47,878 nt of DNA, taken from the NCBI GenBank assembly GCA_026693085.1, contig JAPLNB010000310.1:1-47878 (forward strand). The letters run 5' to 3'. Positions 9,213 through 16,440 of the stretch are shown here, piece by piece. A program made the translations under genes and the position numbers. The DNA comes from Planctomycetota bacterium. Lineage in GTDB: Bacteria > Planctomycetota > Phycisphaerae > Tepidisphaerales > Tepidisphaeraceae. Positions within the stretch are counted from its first letter, which is position 1. Each line of letters opens with the position of its first letter. A model generated the notes under the pieces. It was not told the origin of the DNA. It worked only from the letters and a program-made list of their open reading frames with translations, and made no database searches.

Positions 9213-9666
9213 ATTTCGGTCTTCCTGTCGGATTATGATGGGAACATAGGGCGCGTAAAGAAACAAAGTAAATCATTGGACCTCATCGGGCCGATGTTGG
9301 CGGAATGCCCGATCAGATTCTCATTCGCCGGAAGTATACCGCATTGAAGGCCGTAATGGACGAGCGATCCCGCCGCATGTGGGCGGCTACGGGGGATTAC
9401 TGGTCGCAGTATGCTGTTCTGTTTCAAAGGGATTGCTGTCCAATCTGGCCGTATGGTGAGAAAAGTCAGCTGAGCGGCAAATGCGGCGGGGACTGGGAGC
9501 TTCAAGGCAAACTGGGGCGCAGATTGCGGACGCGGTTGAGATCCAAACGGCTCGATTCTTCCCGAAGCGCGATTTGGCTATGGTATGTTGCCCCTACAAT
9601 CGTGGTGCCGCGCAGCGACCAGCGATTTCGCATCGTGGACGCCGCCCAGCTGTTTGGCCGCCGCAT
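9213..9666. other. Gene-poor gap with operon leader and IS debris
   Basis: This stretch separates the start of the minus-strand polysaccharide operon from the end of a transposase gene. It must contain the operon promoter near 9213-9300, but I could not pick a convincing -35/-10 pair. The rest shows no intact gene; a short transposase-like remnant lies at 9305-9394. The segment at 9575-9666 probably contains the left end of the adjacent insertion sequence, although I could not match terminal inverted repeats by eye. Confidence 0.5.
9305..9394 (+). pseudogene. Fragment of an ISAzo13-like transposase N-terminus
   Basis: About 30 codons read LIRRKYTALKAVMDERSRR followed by MWAATG. This resembles the N-terminal 'LxxKYxxLxPxMDERxRRxWAATEA' region of ISAzo13 / 'Rhodopirellula transposase' proteins, recognised from memory. 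The similarity stops abruptly afterwards and no continuation of the family is visible. It is best read as a decayed transposon end. The assignment rests on a short stretch, so confidence is low. Confidence 0.4.
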
Positions 9667-10752
9667 TCAGGCCGCGTCGCGGTAATAATACCGCAGGATC
9701 CCACCCAGCCGCTGACGGCAACGGAGCCCACCCTGCATCTGTCCGACCTCTTTGCCCGGCACCAGGATCCGATTGGCCATCCCCTGATGATTCCGCTCGC
9801 TGTGGTAATGAACGAGGAATTCGTATACTGCCTTCCGCAGCGATGGCTCGCCAAAGAAGATCATCCGGCGCAGGCATTCGTCCTTGATCGTCCGCATAAA
9901 CCGCTTGATGTGAGGGGTCAGATTGGGTGATCGAGCGGGTAGTCGCACGCAGTCGACGCCGGCTTGCTCCAGCAGGTGGCGAAAGGCCTCGCTGTATTTG
10001 GTGTCCCGATCCATCAGCAGGTAACGCTTGTTTCTGAGGAATCCGGCCATGGGATCCGTCAGGTTCCTGGCGATCTGCTTCATCCACGCTTCGTTCGGAT
10101 TGCGTGTGCAGCCGGCCAGGTGAACGTGCCGACTGGCCACCTCCATCACGAACAGCAGGTAGTAGGTAACCAGCCCTCTCGGTGTCCACACTTCCACCGT
10201 CGTAAAGTCGATCGCTGCCAGCACATCCCAATGGGCCTTGATGAACGTCTTCCATGTGGTCTGGTGCTTCCGCCTTGGCGCAGGCTCGATGCCATGGGCC
10301 TTGAGAATGTTGCCCACGGTGGTGTCGGAGACGCGATGACCCAGATTCGCCAAGGCGACCTGGATGCGATCATAGCCCCAGGTCGGATTCTCCCGAGCCA
10401 TACGCAGTATCAATTGGGTCACTTCATCAGACACCGGCGGCCGACCTGGCTTGGCCTTCCGACGGTTGCTGTAATCCCACTTGGCAGCCACCAGTTGCCG
10501 ATGCCAGCGGAGGATCGTATCGGGCGTGACGATGGTGGCGATCTCCTGTAGAGCTTTCCGTCCCAGGGCTTTGCCCTTGATCGCCAGCCGGCGGCGCTGC
10601 TCGTCACTCAGCAGGATTCGCCGCTTGCCATTGCTCTCCTTGAGCACCAGAACCTCGGTCAGGAGGAAGTCAATCACCGCCTGCTGCCGGCGATTGAGCC
10701 AGCCGGTCAGAATAACCACGAGGAGCTGCCAGGGCTGTAGGACGAAGTTCAT
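9667..10752 (-). CDS. DDE transposase (integrase core, IS3/IS481-like)
   Basis: A 361-residue transposase that appears intact. Residues 45-160 hold helix-turn-helix segments (EIATIVTPDTILRWHRQLVA; ENPTWGYDRIQVALANLG) typical of IS3/IS481-type proteins. The rve-type catalytic core follows with Asp182 (AAIDFTTVE), Asp248/250 (LLMDRDTKYS) and Glu292 (RTIKDECLRR), spaced as in the DDE fold. Such single-ORF 'integrase catalytic region' transposases are common in planctomycetes. The element lies between an ISAzo13-like fragment and a 5'-truncated tyrosine integrase, so it may have truncated the latter. A GGTGAC just upstream of the ATG may serve as ribosome binding site. Terminal repeats and target duplication were not identified. 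Confidence 0.85.
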   Translation of the reverse strand: MNFVLQPWQLLVVILTGWLNRRQQAVIDFLLTEVLVLKESNGKRRILLSDEQRRRLAIKGKALGRKALQEIATIVTPDTILRWHRQLVAAKWDYSNRRKAKPGRPPVSDEVTQLILRMARENPTWGYDRIQVALANLGHRVSDTTVGNILKAHGIEPAPRRKHQTTWKTFIKAHWDVLAAIDFTTVEVWTPRGLVTYYLLFVMEVASRHVHLAGCTRNPNEAWMKQIARNLTDPMAGFLRNKRYLLMDRDTKYSEAFRHLLEQAGVDCVRLPARSPNLTPHIKRFMRTIKDECLRRMIFFGEPSLRKAVYEFLVHYHSERNHQGMANRILVPGKEVGQMQGGLRCRQRLGGILRYYYRDAA

Positions 10753-10806
10753 GCGGTCACCGGTATCGGCGTTGGGCAGCGGGATAGGATCGAGGATCTC
10801 CGACGG

Positions 10807-11379
10807 TTGTCAATCGGCCCAGAGGGGCACTTGCCAGTTGGATTCAGCGGCAGTTGGGGACAGGACTTGCGCTTCGGCGGATTATTTTCACCCTACGGCA
10901 TCGACGTACATGCCCTGCGGCACACATTTGCCTCGCTGCTGAGCAGGGGCGGCGTGGCCCCCCGTACCGCTCAGGCTGCTATGCGGCATAGCGACATCAA
11001 GCTCACCATGCAGACCTACACCGATCCGAAGCTGCTGGATGTTCGCGGAGCACTCGACGTTCTACCCGACTTGCCCCTGGGCAATATGCCCCAGAGCCAA
11101 ACGTCAAAAGCGACCGGCACCGACGGTCAATCCGAACAAACCCCTACTACTGCGCTTGCACTTGCGCTTGCACCCCAGAGCGGGAAAAAGAGTACAGGCG
11201 CGGCCAAGCCTGGCCACGAATCAACACCCGTCGATATGAGCCACGGATCAGGAAGACCTCAGAAACCCCCTGTTTTTGGCCAAAAAATAGGCTCACAGTC
11301 CACTTGTGACCATGAGCCAGGCAATGGGCCGTATCCGGCTCGAACGGACGACCTCCTCCTTGTAAGGGAGGCGCTCTAG
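10807..11379 (+). pseudogene. Tyrosine integrase, 5'-truncated; 3' end runs antisense through tRNA-Val
   Basis: The recognisable part starts near 10891 and encodes only the C-terminal catalytic end of a phage-type tyrosine recombinase: VHALRHTFASLLSRGG (box II, H-R-x-x-H type), AMRHSDIKLTMQTYTDP with the nucleophile Tyr, and DVRGALDVLP. The N-terminal DNA-binding half and first catalytic Arg are missing. The sequence upstream is unrelated and adjoins the DDE transposase, so the gene was probably cut by insertion or deletion. The final residues (ARTDDLLLVREAL) are merely the antisense translation of the tRNA-Val gene. An integrase pointing at a tRNA 3' end is the usual layout of an island inserted in that tRNA, so this is likely the relic of an integrative element. 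Confidence 0.8.
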
Positions 11380-11398
11380 CCAACTGAGCTAACGGCCC
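11325..11398 (-). tRNA. tRNA-Val (anticodon UAC)
   Basis: On the minus strand a full cloverleaf is visible. The acceptor stem is GGGCCGT paired with ACGGCCC, the D arm GCTCAG...GAGC, the anticodon stem CCTCC/GGAGG around loop CTTACAA with anticodon TAC, and the T arm CCG-TTCGAGC-CGG. The discriminator base is A and the 3' CCA is not encoded. Length is 74 nt. The tRNA 3' end faces the truncated tyrosine integrase, making it a probable attachment site. Confidence 0.95.
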
Positions 11399-11438
11399 CG
11401 GCTAACTTCGCTGACTCTATCGCCCAGGACAATGCACT

Positions 11439-12839
11439 TCAAGCGTGTACGGCGAGTGACGTGTAGCATGTGTTTGCTGGATCGGCCCGGGCGCGTGCTG
11501 CCAAGATAAATGCGAGTGCCGATGGGCGAGCCATCGTAAAACGCTGACGGGTCGCAAGAAAGTGGACGGGCTTTTTAGTCGTCTCAGCAATCATTACGGT
11601 ATAATGCTTGTGGAGACGCCTACAACAATGTGGCAAACTGCCCCTTGCGGGGCTTCGGTCAAAAGGGGCGATGTTCACCCGATAGACCACGCGAACCTGC
11701 TGCTTGTCGATCTCCACGCGTTTCACCCGCGTCCGGATCACCTCGCGTTGCGCGTGCCAGTCGGCACTATCCAAGGACGCCGTCACGCGCTCGGCGAAGG
11801 CCTGCACATTGTCAATCACCAGGCGCATCTCGTCGGCCTGGGCACGCAAATCGACCACTGATTGTACCTCCGCCTGCAATTTGGCCAAACGATTCTTGGC
11901 AGCTTTGATCCGCGGCTCGAACTCGCCCTTGTCGAGAATCCCGTCCCCATCAGCGTCGATCAGCCGCGCGATGCCGCGATGAACCTTCCGGATCATCCCA
12001 TCCAGCTTCCGCTTTTCTTCTTCATTGGTTGTACTATCATTGCTATGCAATCGCCGTTGGAACTCCTGCTCGATCCGCCCAGGTTCCGCCAGCAGCGCCC
12101 GCACGTCGTTCCACACCACCTCCTCCAACAGGTCCGTCCGCACCTGCTTGTTGTGGCATACCCGCTGGCCGCCGAAGCGGTAAGCATCGCTGCCAACACA
12201 TCGATAATAGGCATAGCGACGCGGCTTGCCTTTGGCGCTGGATGGACTGACCGGCTTGCCGTAGAAGGCATAGCCGCAGCATTTGCACATCACCAGCCCC
12301 TGCAGCAGATACGCTGCGCCCCGCCGCCTCAAGCGGCTGAGCTGGCGGTTCTCCTCCAGTTGCTCGGCCACGGCCGCGAACAGATCTTCCTCGACGATCG
12401 CCGGCACCGGGATGCTCACCCACTGATCCGATGGTGTATCATACACGCCGTAGGCCTTACGCGGTTGCTCTGCTTGGTTGAACACCACCTCGACGTCGCA
12501 CCGCCTCAGCTCATCCACGAGCAGCGCCTGATAGGCATACTTGCGGGCCAGGCGATCGGGACAGAGCACGTACAGGCGATCGATGGCACCGGCCGCAGCC
12601 ATGTCGCGCAAACGCTCCAAACCCGGCCGAATCAGCGCCGCGCCCATGTAGCCGTCGTCGATGAACCGCATCTCCGGATCGATGCTCAGCCCGTCCTGCT
12701 GCACCCGCTGTCCGATGGCCGCCACTTGGCTGCCGATGGTGCCGGTCTGCGCCTGCTGTTCGGAGGAAACACGGGCATACAGCGCGGCACGGACCAATTG
12801 ACTGTCCTTAACAACATAACCATTGACACTGCTAATCAT
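11439..12839 (-). CDS. Large serine recombinase with an internal in-frame deletion
   Basis: Start taken at the ATG at 12839 (AGGAGC eight bases upstream); a GTG two codons earlier is possible. The N-terminal resolvase domain has the catalytic Ser in YARVSSEQQ and the CPDRLARKYAYQ motif. Around plus position 12476 the protein jumps from RCDVEVVFNQ straight to AEQPRKAYGVYDTPSDQWVS. The end of the catalytic domain and nearly all of the usual 'recombinase' DNA-binding domain are absent (roughly 150 residues by memory of homologues). The zinc-ribbon (CKCCGYAFYGK ... YYRCVGS ... VCHNK) and C-terminal coiled coil remain. The result is 466 residues, shorter than the family, and probably inactive. The last ~60 residues beyond SPARGSLPHCCRR look like read-through past the normal end. 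It lies 40 bp from tRNA-Val. Confidence 0.82.
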   Translation of the reverse strand: MISSVNGYVVKDSQLVRAALYARVSSEQQAQTGTIGSQVAAIGQRVQQDGLSIDPEMRFIDDGYMGAALIRPGLERLRDMAAAGAIDRLYVLCPDRLARKYAYQALLVDELRRCDVEVVFNQAEQPRKAYGVYDTPSDQWVSIPVPAIVEEDLFAAVAEQLEENRQLSRLRRRGAAYLLQGLVMCKCCGYAFYGKPVSPSSAKGKPRRYAYYRCVGSDAYRFGGQRVCHNKQVRTDLLEEVVWNDVRALLAEPGRIEQEFQRRLHSNDSTTNEEEKRKLDGMIRKVHRGIARLIDADGDGILDKGEFEPRIKAAKNRLAKLQAEVQSVVDLRAQADEMRLVIDNVQAFAERVTASLDSADWHAQREVIRTRVKRVEIDKQQVRVVYRVNIAPFDRSPARGSLPHCCRRLHKHYTVMIAETTKKPVHFLATRQRFTMARPSALAFILAARARADPANTCYTSLAVHA

Positions 12840-13081
12840 GAGCACGCTCCTGCCGCCGTTCTGGGCGGCGTGAGAAATCCCCGGTTGAGCTCAACCATCC
12901 GATGCCACGCCTCGTCGGCCAACGTCCGCCGTATGACGGGGCAGGCCCTTGCTGCCGAAACGCAATGGCTGCGAGACCATTGGCTTGCCGGTTGATCTTG
13001 CCTTCAGTCCCTGTTCCTTCCTTTTCATTTCATCGCGGCCGCTTCTTCTGGCCGCGATTCCCACCCGACATAGCGAGAGCT

Positions 13082-13423
13082 CTATTCCAGTGTTTTCGCC
13101 GCCAGTACTCTCAAAACACCAGGAGTTCCCGCACCCTCGCGGCTCGATAGCGTGCGGTCCCCATCGAGACACCCATCAATTCCTCGAACTCGCTGTTGAG
13201 CACCCCCGGGCACGCCGACCGGCGGCCGGTCGTACGTGGCGACGGCGTAGATAATGCCCGCCGCCCAGCCCTCGGCCTTGCCCTTCAGCGGTTTCTCACT
13301 CGCACGAAGAGGACGCAACGCCTTCTGGGCTCGCTTCTGCATCGTGGCGTCCGGGTAGGCGGCAAAGAACCGATCCAGTAGCGCTCGGCAGTCTGACTCA
13401 AATTCGGGAGAGATCGCGTTCAT
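13082..13423 (-). CDS. DUF6398-like protein, frameshifted near C-terminus
   Basis: The N-terminal 75 residues (PEFESDCRALLDRFF ... KAEGWAAGIIYAVATYDRP) match the DUF6398-like pattern of small planctomycete proteins. As sequenced the frame then turns into low-complexity Gly/Arg sequence and ends at 13082. In the other frame the family continues (NSEFEELMGVSMGTARYRAA, RVRELLVF), which looks like a helix-turn-helix, and stops at 13111-13113. One extra base in the five-C run at 13203-13207 (plus strand) accounts for the switch. The function of the family is unknown to me. It sits beside a broken serine recombinase, consistent with mobile-element decay, though a homopolymer sequencing error is equally possible. 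Confidence 0.6.
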   Translation of the reverse strand: MNAISPEFESDCRALLDRFFAAYPDATMQKRAQKALRPLRASEKPLKGKAEGWAAGIIYAVATYDRPPVGVPGGAQQRVRGIDGCLDGDRTLSSREGAGTPGVLRVLAAKTLE

Positions 13424-13528
13424 CGGTGCTCTCCTGCAAGTGACCGCAGACAGTATGCACCATGTCCGGGCAATTCGGCAAAGTACTTCCGAACAATTCG
13501 CGTGCGATCCGGTGCGGCGGGTCAGCGA

Positions 13529-15646
13529 TCACTTCCAGGGTATCCTGACGATCGTCAACGAGTGAGGCGGTAGATTGACGACGCCTTTCTTGAACGAGAG
13601 CGGTGTTCTCTCGGGCATAACACGGTTTGGGTGTTCAACGTCATTGAATGCATCGGATGAATCGCCAGCCAGGATCGTCGCCTCATATCGGCCATCAGGC
13701 AACGCATCCTTCATCTTGATGGTGCAGTCCACGTTTTTCGAAGGATGGCGGTTCACCAGTGCAATCGACCAAACCTGGCCCGACTCGTTCACCGTGGCGA
13801 TGGCATCGATCATCGGAACCCACCGGTTGCCATGGATGAGCTTCCCGGTCTCCAGGTCGAGTTTTCCGACGCAGTCTTGAAGTTGGGTGGCGTACATTGC
13901 CAGGGTGTGGAAGGTCGTGCGTTTCACGATCCCCTTGGGATGAACGTAGATCGGCCCCCGCGTGTTGACAAGTGGAGCGATGTTGGCCATGCCGACATCC
14001 TCGGCGTGTCGCAAGCAGGCATTGAGAAACGACGCGGAGAACAGTGCGTCGGCCATCGAGTACTGCGAGGCAATCGCGTTGGCTTCCCGTTTGGCGATCA
14101 GGTCGATTACAGCCAGGTCTTTGTTGTTGCTGACCTGTTTACGCGGGAATCCCGGGTGATGCCAGCCGCGAAGGTTCCACTCGTCGAACGCGATCTTGAC
14201 GCGGCCGCGGCAACCGGCTTCCTTGAGGACATCCATCACACGGGTGATCGTCTGTTCCGGGCCATCCGACAGTATGATGCACGAAAGGTAGTCGGGCATC
14301 TCGTTCTTTGCCCAAAGGCCCAACCAGTACTCGTGTATGCAGACATAATCGAGGTGCTCCCCGGCAGCTTTCAGCAGCGGCAGGGTCCATCCTCGATCAG
14401 GCGTCGCGGCGGCCAGCAGTTTGAGTTTGGGGTCGGCGGCCAGCATCAAGTCAGCCGACTTGTGTACGAGCGGCCCCCACTCTTTCGGTGTTCTCGCACC
14501 GATTTCGTGGCCACCCCAGTTCTCGTTGCCGATGCTCCAATACCGGACATTCAGCGGCTTGGCATGACGACCGGTCGCACGCATTTCGGTATGCCGGCCT
14601 GCGGCGCCGTTGCAGTATTCAACCCATTCTTTCATCTCTTCGGGCGTGCCGTTACCGGCATTCGTGCAGATATACGGCTCGCTGCCGATGAGCCGGCACC
14701 ACTCAACGAACTCGTCGGTGCCGAACGTGTTGGGATCTTCAACGCCCCAGACCGGATCAGGTGTCGGCTTACGACTGGGTCCGACGCCATCCTTCCAGTG
14801 ATAGCCGCTGGCAAAGCATCCGCCCGGCCAGCGCACGACGGAAACCTTCAGCTCTTTCATCGCTTCGATGACATCCTTGCGGAAGCCCCGATCGTTCGAC
14901 AGGGGCGAACCGGGTTCGAACAGCCCGCCATAGACCTGTCCGTCAAAGTGCTCGATGAAGCCGCCGAAGATCATCCGGCTATAGTGTATGGCGCGAGCGC
15001 TGGTATCAATCGTCACGGTCGCCTGCGTGTCTTCGGGCGGAACGTCGACCTGTTCCAGGGCAACATCGTCGTACCAGGCCTGTCCGGTCGATGTCCCCCA
15101 GCCGCCGAAGAGACAGTTGATTTCAAGCTCGGTCGCCGCTCCAGACCGGAAAACGGTCGATACCCGGGTCCAGTCCCGGGTGCCCGACACAGCGGCCGTT
15201 CTTACATCCTGCATGTTCTGGATGTTCAGCAAAGCGCCCACGGCATCCCGGACATCTCTGGTCTTGATCCATCCCGAGAGCCGATAGAACGTGTTCGGTT
15301 TGACGGTCACCGTCGTCGTCCATGCGGCGTCGGCGCCTTTCTCGGAACCGATAGACACACATCGCTCGCCGGTCCGTCCTGGTGATTCGACGCTCCACCG
15401 GGCGTCTTGTTCTCCGCCCCAGGCGCGCGACTTCCAGCCAGAGACGCCGTCACCCGCCTTTTTCTCGAAAGAGGGATTCGGCAGAAGATCCGCGGCGGGT
15501 CTGGAATCCTGCGCGAGCGCCGGCCACGTCGTGGCGACCGACAGGACAACGAACAACAGAATACGAGGAAACGCCCGTGTCGGGCCAAAGGGGCCGGGTC
15601 GCTTGGTCGAAGCGCCGAAGGATCTGTCCATCGTTGTCGCGGCCAT
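13529..15646 (-). CDS. GH51 alpha-L-arabinofuranosidase, secreted, with N-terminal CBM
   Basis: A 705-residue enzyme starting at ATG 15646, with CGGAG six bases upstream. A charged leader precedes a signal peptide ending near ATTWPALAQ. Residues 52-200 form a CBM4/9-like beta-sandwich (NPSFEKKAGDGVSGW ... WYDDVALEQVD). The GH51 (beta/alpha)8 domain follows: GGFIEHFDGQVYGGLFEPGS, VRWPGGCFASGYHWKDGVGP, acid/base Glu375 in SIGNENWGG and nucleophile Glu489 in AFDEWNLRG, then the C-terminal beta domain. It removes terminal alpha-L-arabinofuranose from arabinan or arabinoxylan. It stands alone on the minus strand between mobile-element remnants and a decayed methyltransferase. Together with the GH62 enzyme near 46 kb it points to arabinose-decorated polymers as food. 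Confidence 0.93.
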   Translation of the reverse strand: MAATTMDRSFGASTKRPGPFGPTRAFPRILLFVVLSVATTWPALAQDSRPAADLLPNPSFEKKAGDGVSGWKSRAWGGEQDARWSVESPGRTGERCVSIGSEKGADAAWTTTVTVKPNTFYRLSGWIKTRDVRDAVGALLNIQNMQDVRTAAVSGTRDWTRVSTVFRSGAATELEINCLFGGWGTSTGQAWYDDVALEQVDVPPEDTQATVTIDTSARAIHYSRMIFGGFIEHFDGQVYGGLFEPGSPLSNDRGFRKDVIEAMKELKVSVVRWPGGCFASGYHWKDGVGPSRKPTPDPVWGVEDPNTFGTDEFVEWCRLIGSEPYICTNAGNGTPEEMKEWVEYCNGAAGRHTEMRATGRHAKPLNVRYWSIGNENWGGHEIGARTPKEWGPLVHKSADLMLAADPKLKLLAAATPDRGWTLPLLKAAGEHLDYVCIHEYWLGLWAKNEMPDYLSCIILSDGPEQTITRVMDVLKEAGCRGRVKIAFDEWNLRGWHHPGFPRKQVSNNKDLAVIDLIAKREANAIASQYSMADALFSASFLNACLRHAEDVGMANIAPLVNTRGPIYVHPKGIVKRTTFHTLAMYATQLQDCVGKLDLETGKLIHGNRWVPMIDAIATVNESGQVWSIALVNRHPSKNVDCTIKMKDALPDGRYEATILAGDSSDAFNDVEHPNRVMPERTPLSFKKGVVNLPPHSLTIVRIPWK

Positions 15647-15950
15647 GAGTATCTCCGTTTCTCACAATCCGCCCTTAGGACGCTCAAGCACCCAGCGCGT
15701 GTCAGTTGTCCCATATGGCGTCTGCTGCGGCCATGCTCCCGTGCTCTCCGGTGGCACCCGCGCCTGGGCGGACGCCGAATGTAGCCCGAATCAGCCGCGC
15801 AACCCCAGCGGAAACACCATCATCCACCGAGTGCCTCGCCTCATGAATGGACTGTGGCATACAGGTTCCCGATCAACAACTGTCGGGGGCGATTGAGGTT
15901 GCGATTGTACGACTGGACGCACTGGGCGTACAGAACTGCCGAAGTCATTC
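15647..15950. other. Intergenic stretch, nothing recognised
   Basis: The GH51 ribosome binding site lies at its left end. Beyond this I see no gene, tRNA or strong hairpin. The right part passes into the degraded methyltransferase and may hold further decayed coding sequence. Confidence 0.4.
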
Positions 15951-16440
15951 GTGGCCCACGCCGGCCCCCTGTGGCAGTGGCGATTCCTGCAGGCGTCATT
16001 AACATGTTGGCCTGTGGACCCGCTCACCATCCACAACCCGCCCGACCACGTCACGGCCAAGACCACGGCCATCTACAGGACGATGCTCGGTCAATCAGGC
16101 ACAACGCGGGATGTCATCGCTGGCTTGAACCGGTACAAGCAGGCCGGCATCGAATTCTGGGGCGGCGACCTGCGGAAGGGCTTTGACCTGACACGAATGG
16201 ACCTGCCGGGTCAGTTCGAGTTCGTGTGGTTGCACCCGCCGTCCGGCCAGTACACGCCGATCATCCGAGATATCCTGATTTTCCCGCATGGCCAGATTCG
16301 CAGCAGCATCATCAAGGTCCAGCACAACTGCACCAGCGACCGCCGGCATTACGGAAAGCTCGAAGACCCGCCCATCAAGCACGAGTACTGTGTGGTGTTC
16401 AAGAAACCGATTGGCGACTGGCCGAGTCTGGCGCATATCA
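15951..16440 (+). pseudogene. Decayed DNA methyltransferase (N6/N4-type), internally deleted
   Basis: The translated frame contains GDLRKGFDLTRMDLPGQFEF then VWLHPPSGQYTPIIRD, followed by GQIRSSIIKVQHNCTSDRRH, YGKLEDPPIKHEYCVVFKKP and DWPSLAHITW. These match a DNA-methylase family in which the catalytic motif IV (V-W-x-H-P-P-Y) is followed by about 50-60 residues before the RYTPIIRDIL segment. Here HPP is joined directly to SGQYTPI, so motif IV loses its aromatic residue and the intervening part is gone. No N-terminal SAM-binding region is apparent upstream. The frame continues meaninglessly to 16601, antisense to the next gene. This is a non-functional relic of a modification enzyme. Confidence 0.65.

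Noticed and set aside
9575-10800. Terminal inverted repeats and target duplication of the DDE transposase element
   Set aside because: I compared both flanks by eye and found no convincing matching ends, so no IS boundaries are claimed.
11325-11379. C-terminal extension of the integrase with a conserved ARTDDLLLVREAL motif
   Set aside because: This peptide is the antisense translation of tRNA-Val, a common spurious motif.
13745-15385. 546-codon plus-strand open frame
   Set aside because: It is entirely antisense to the GH51 gene, whose catalytic motifs are intact; no family resemblance in the antisense protein.
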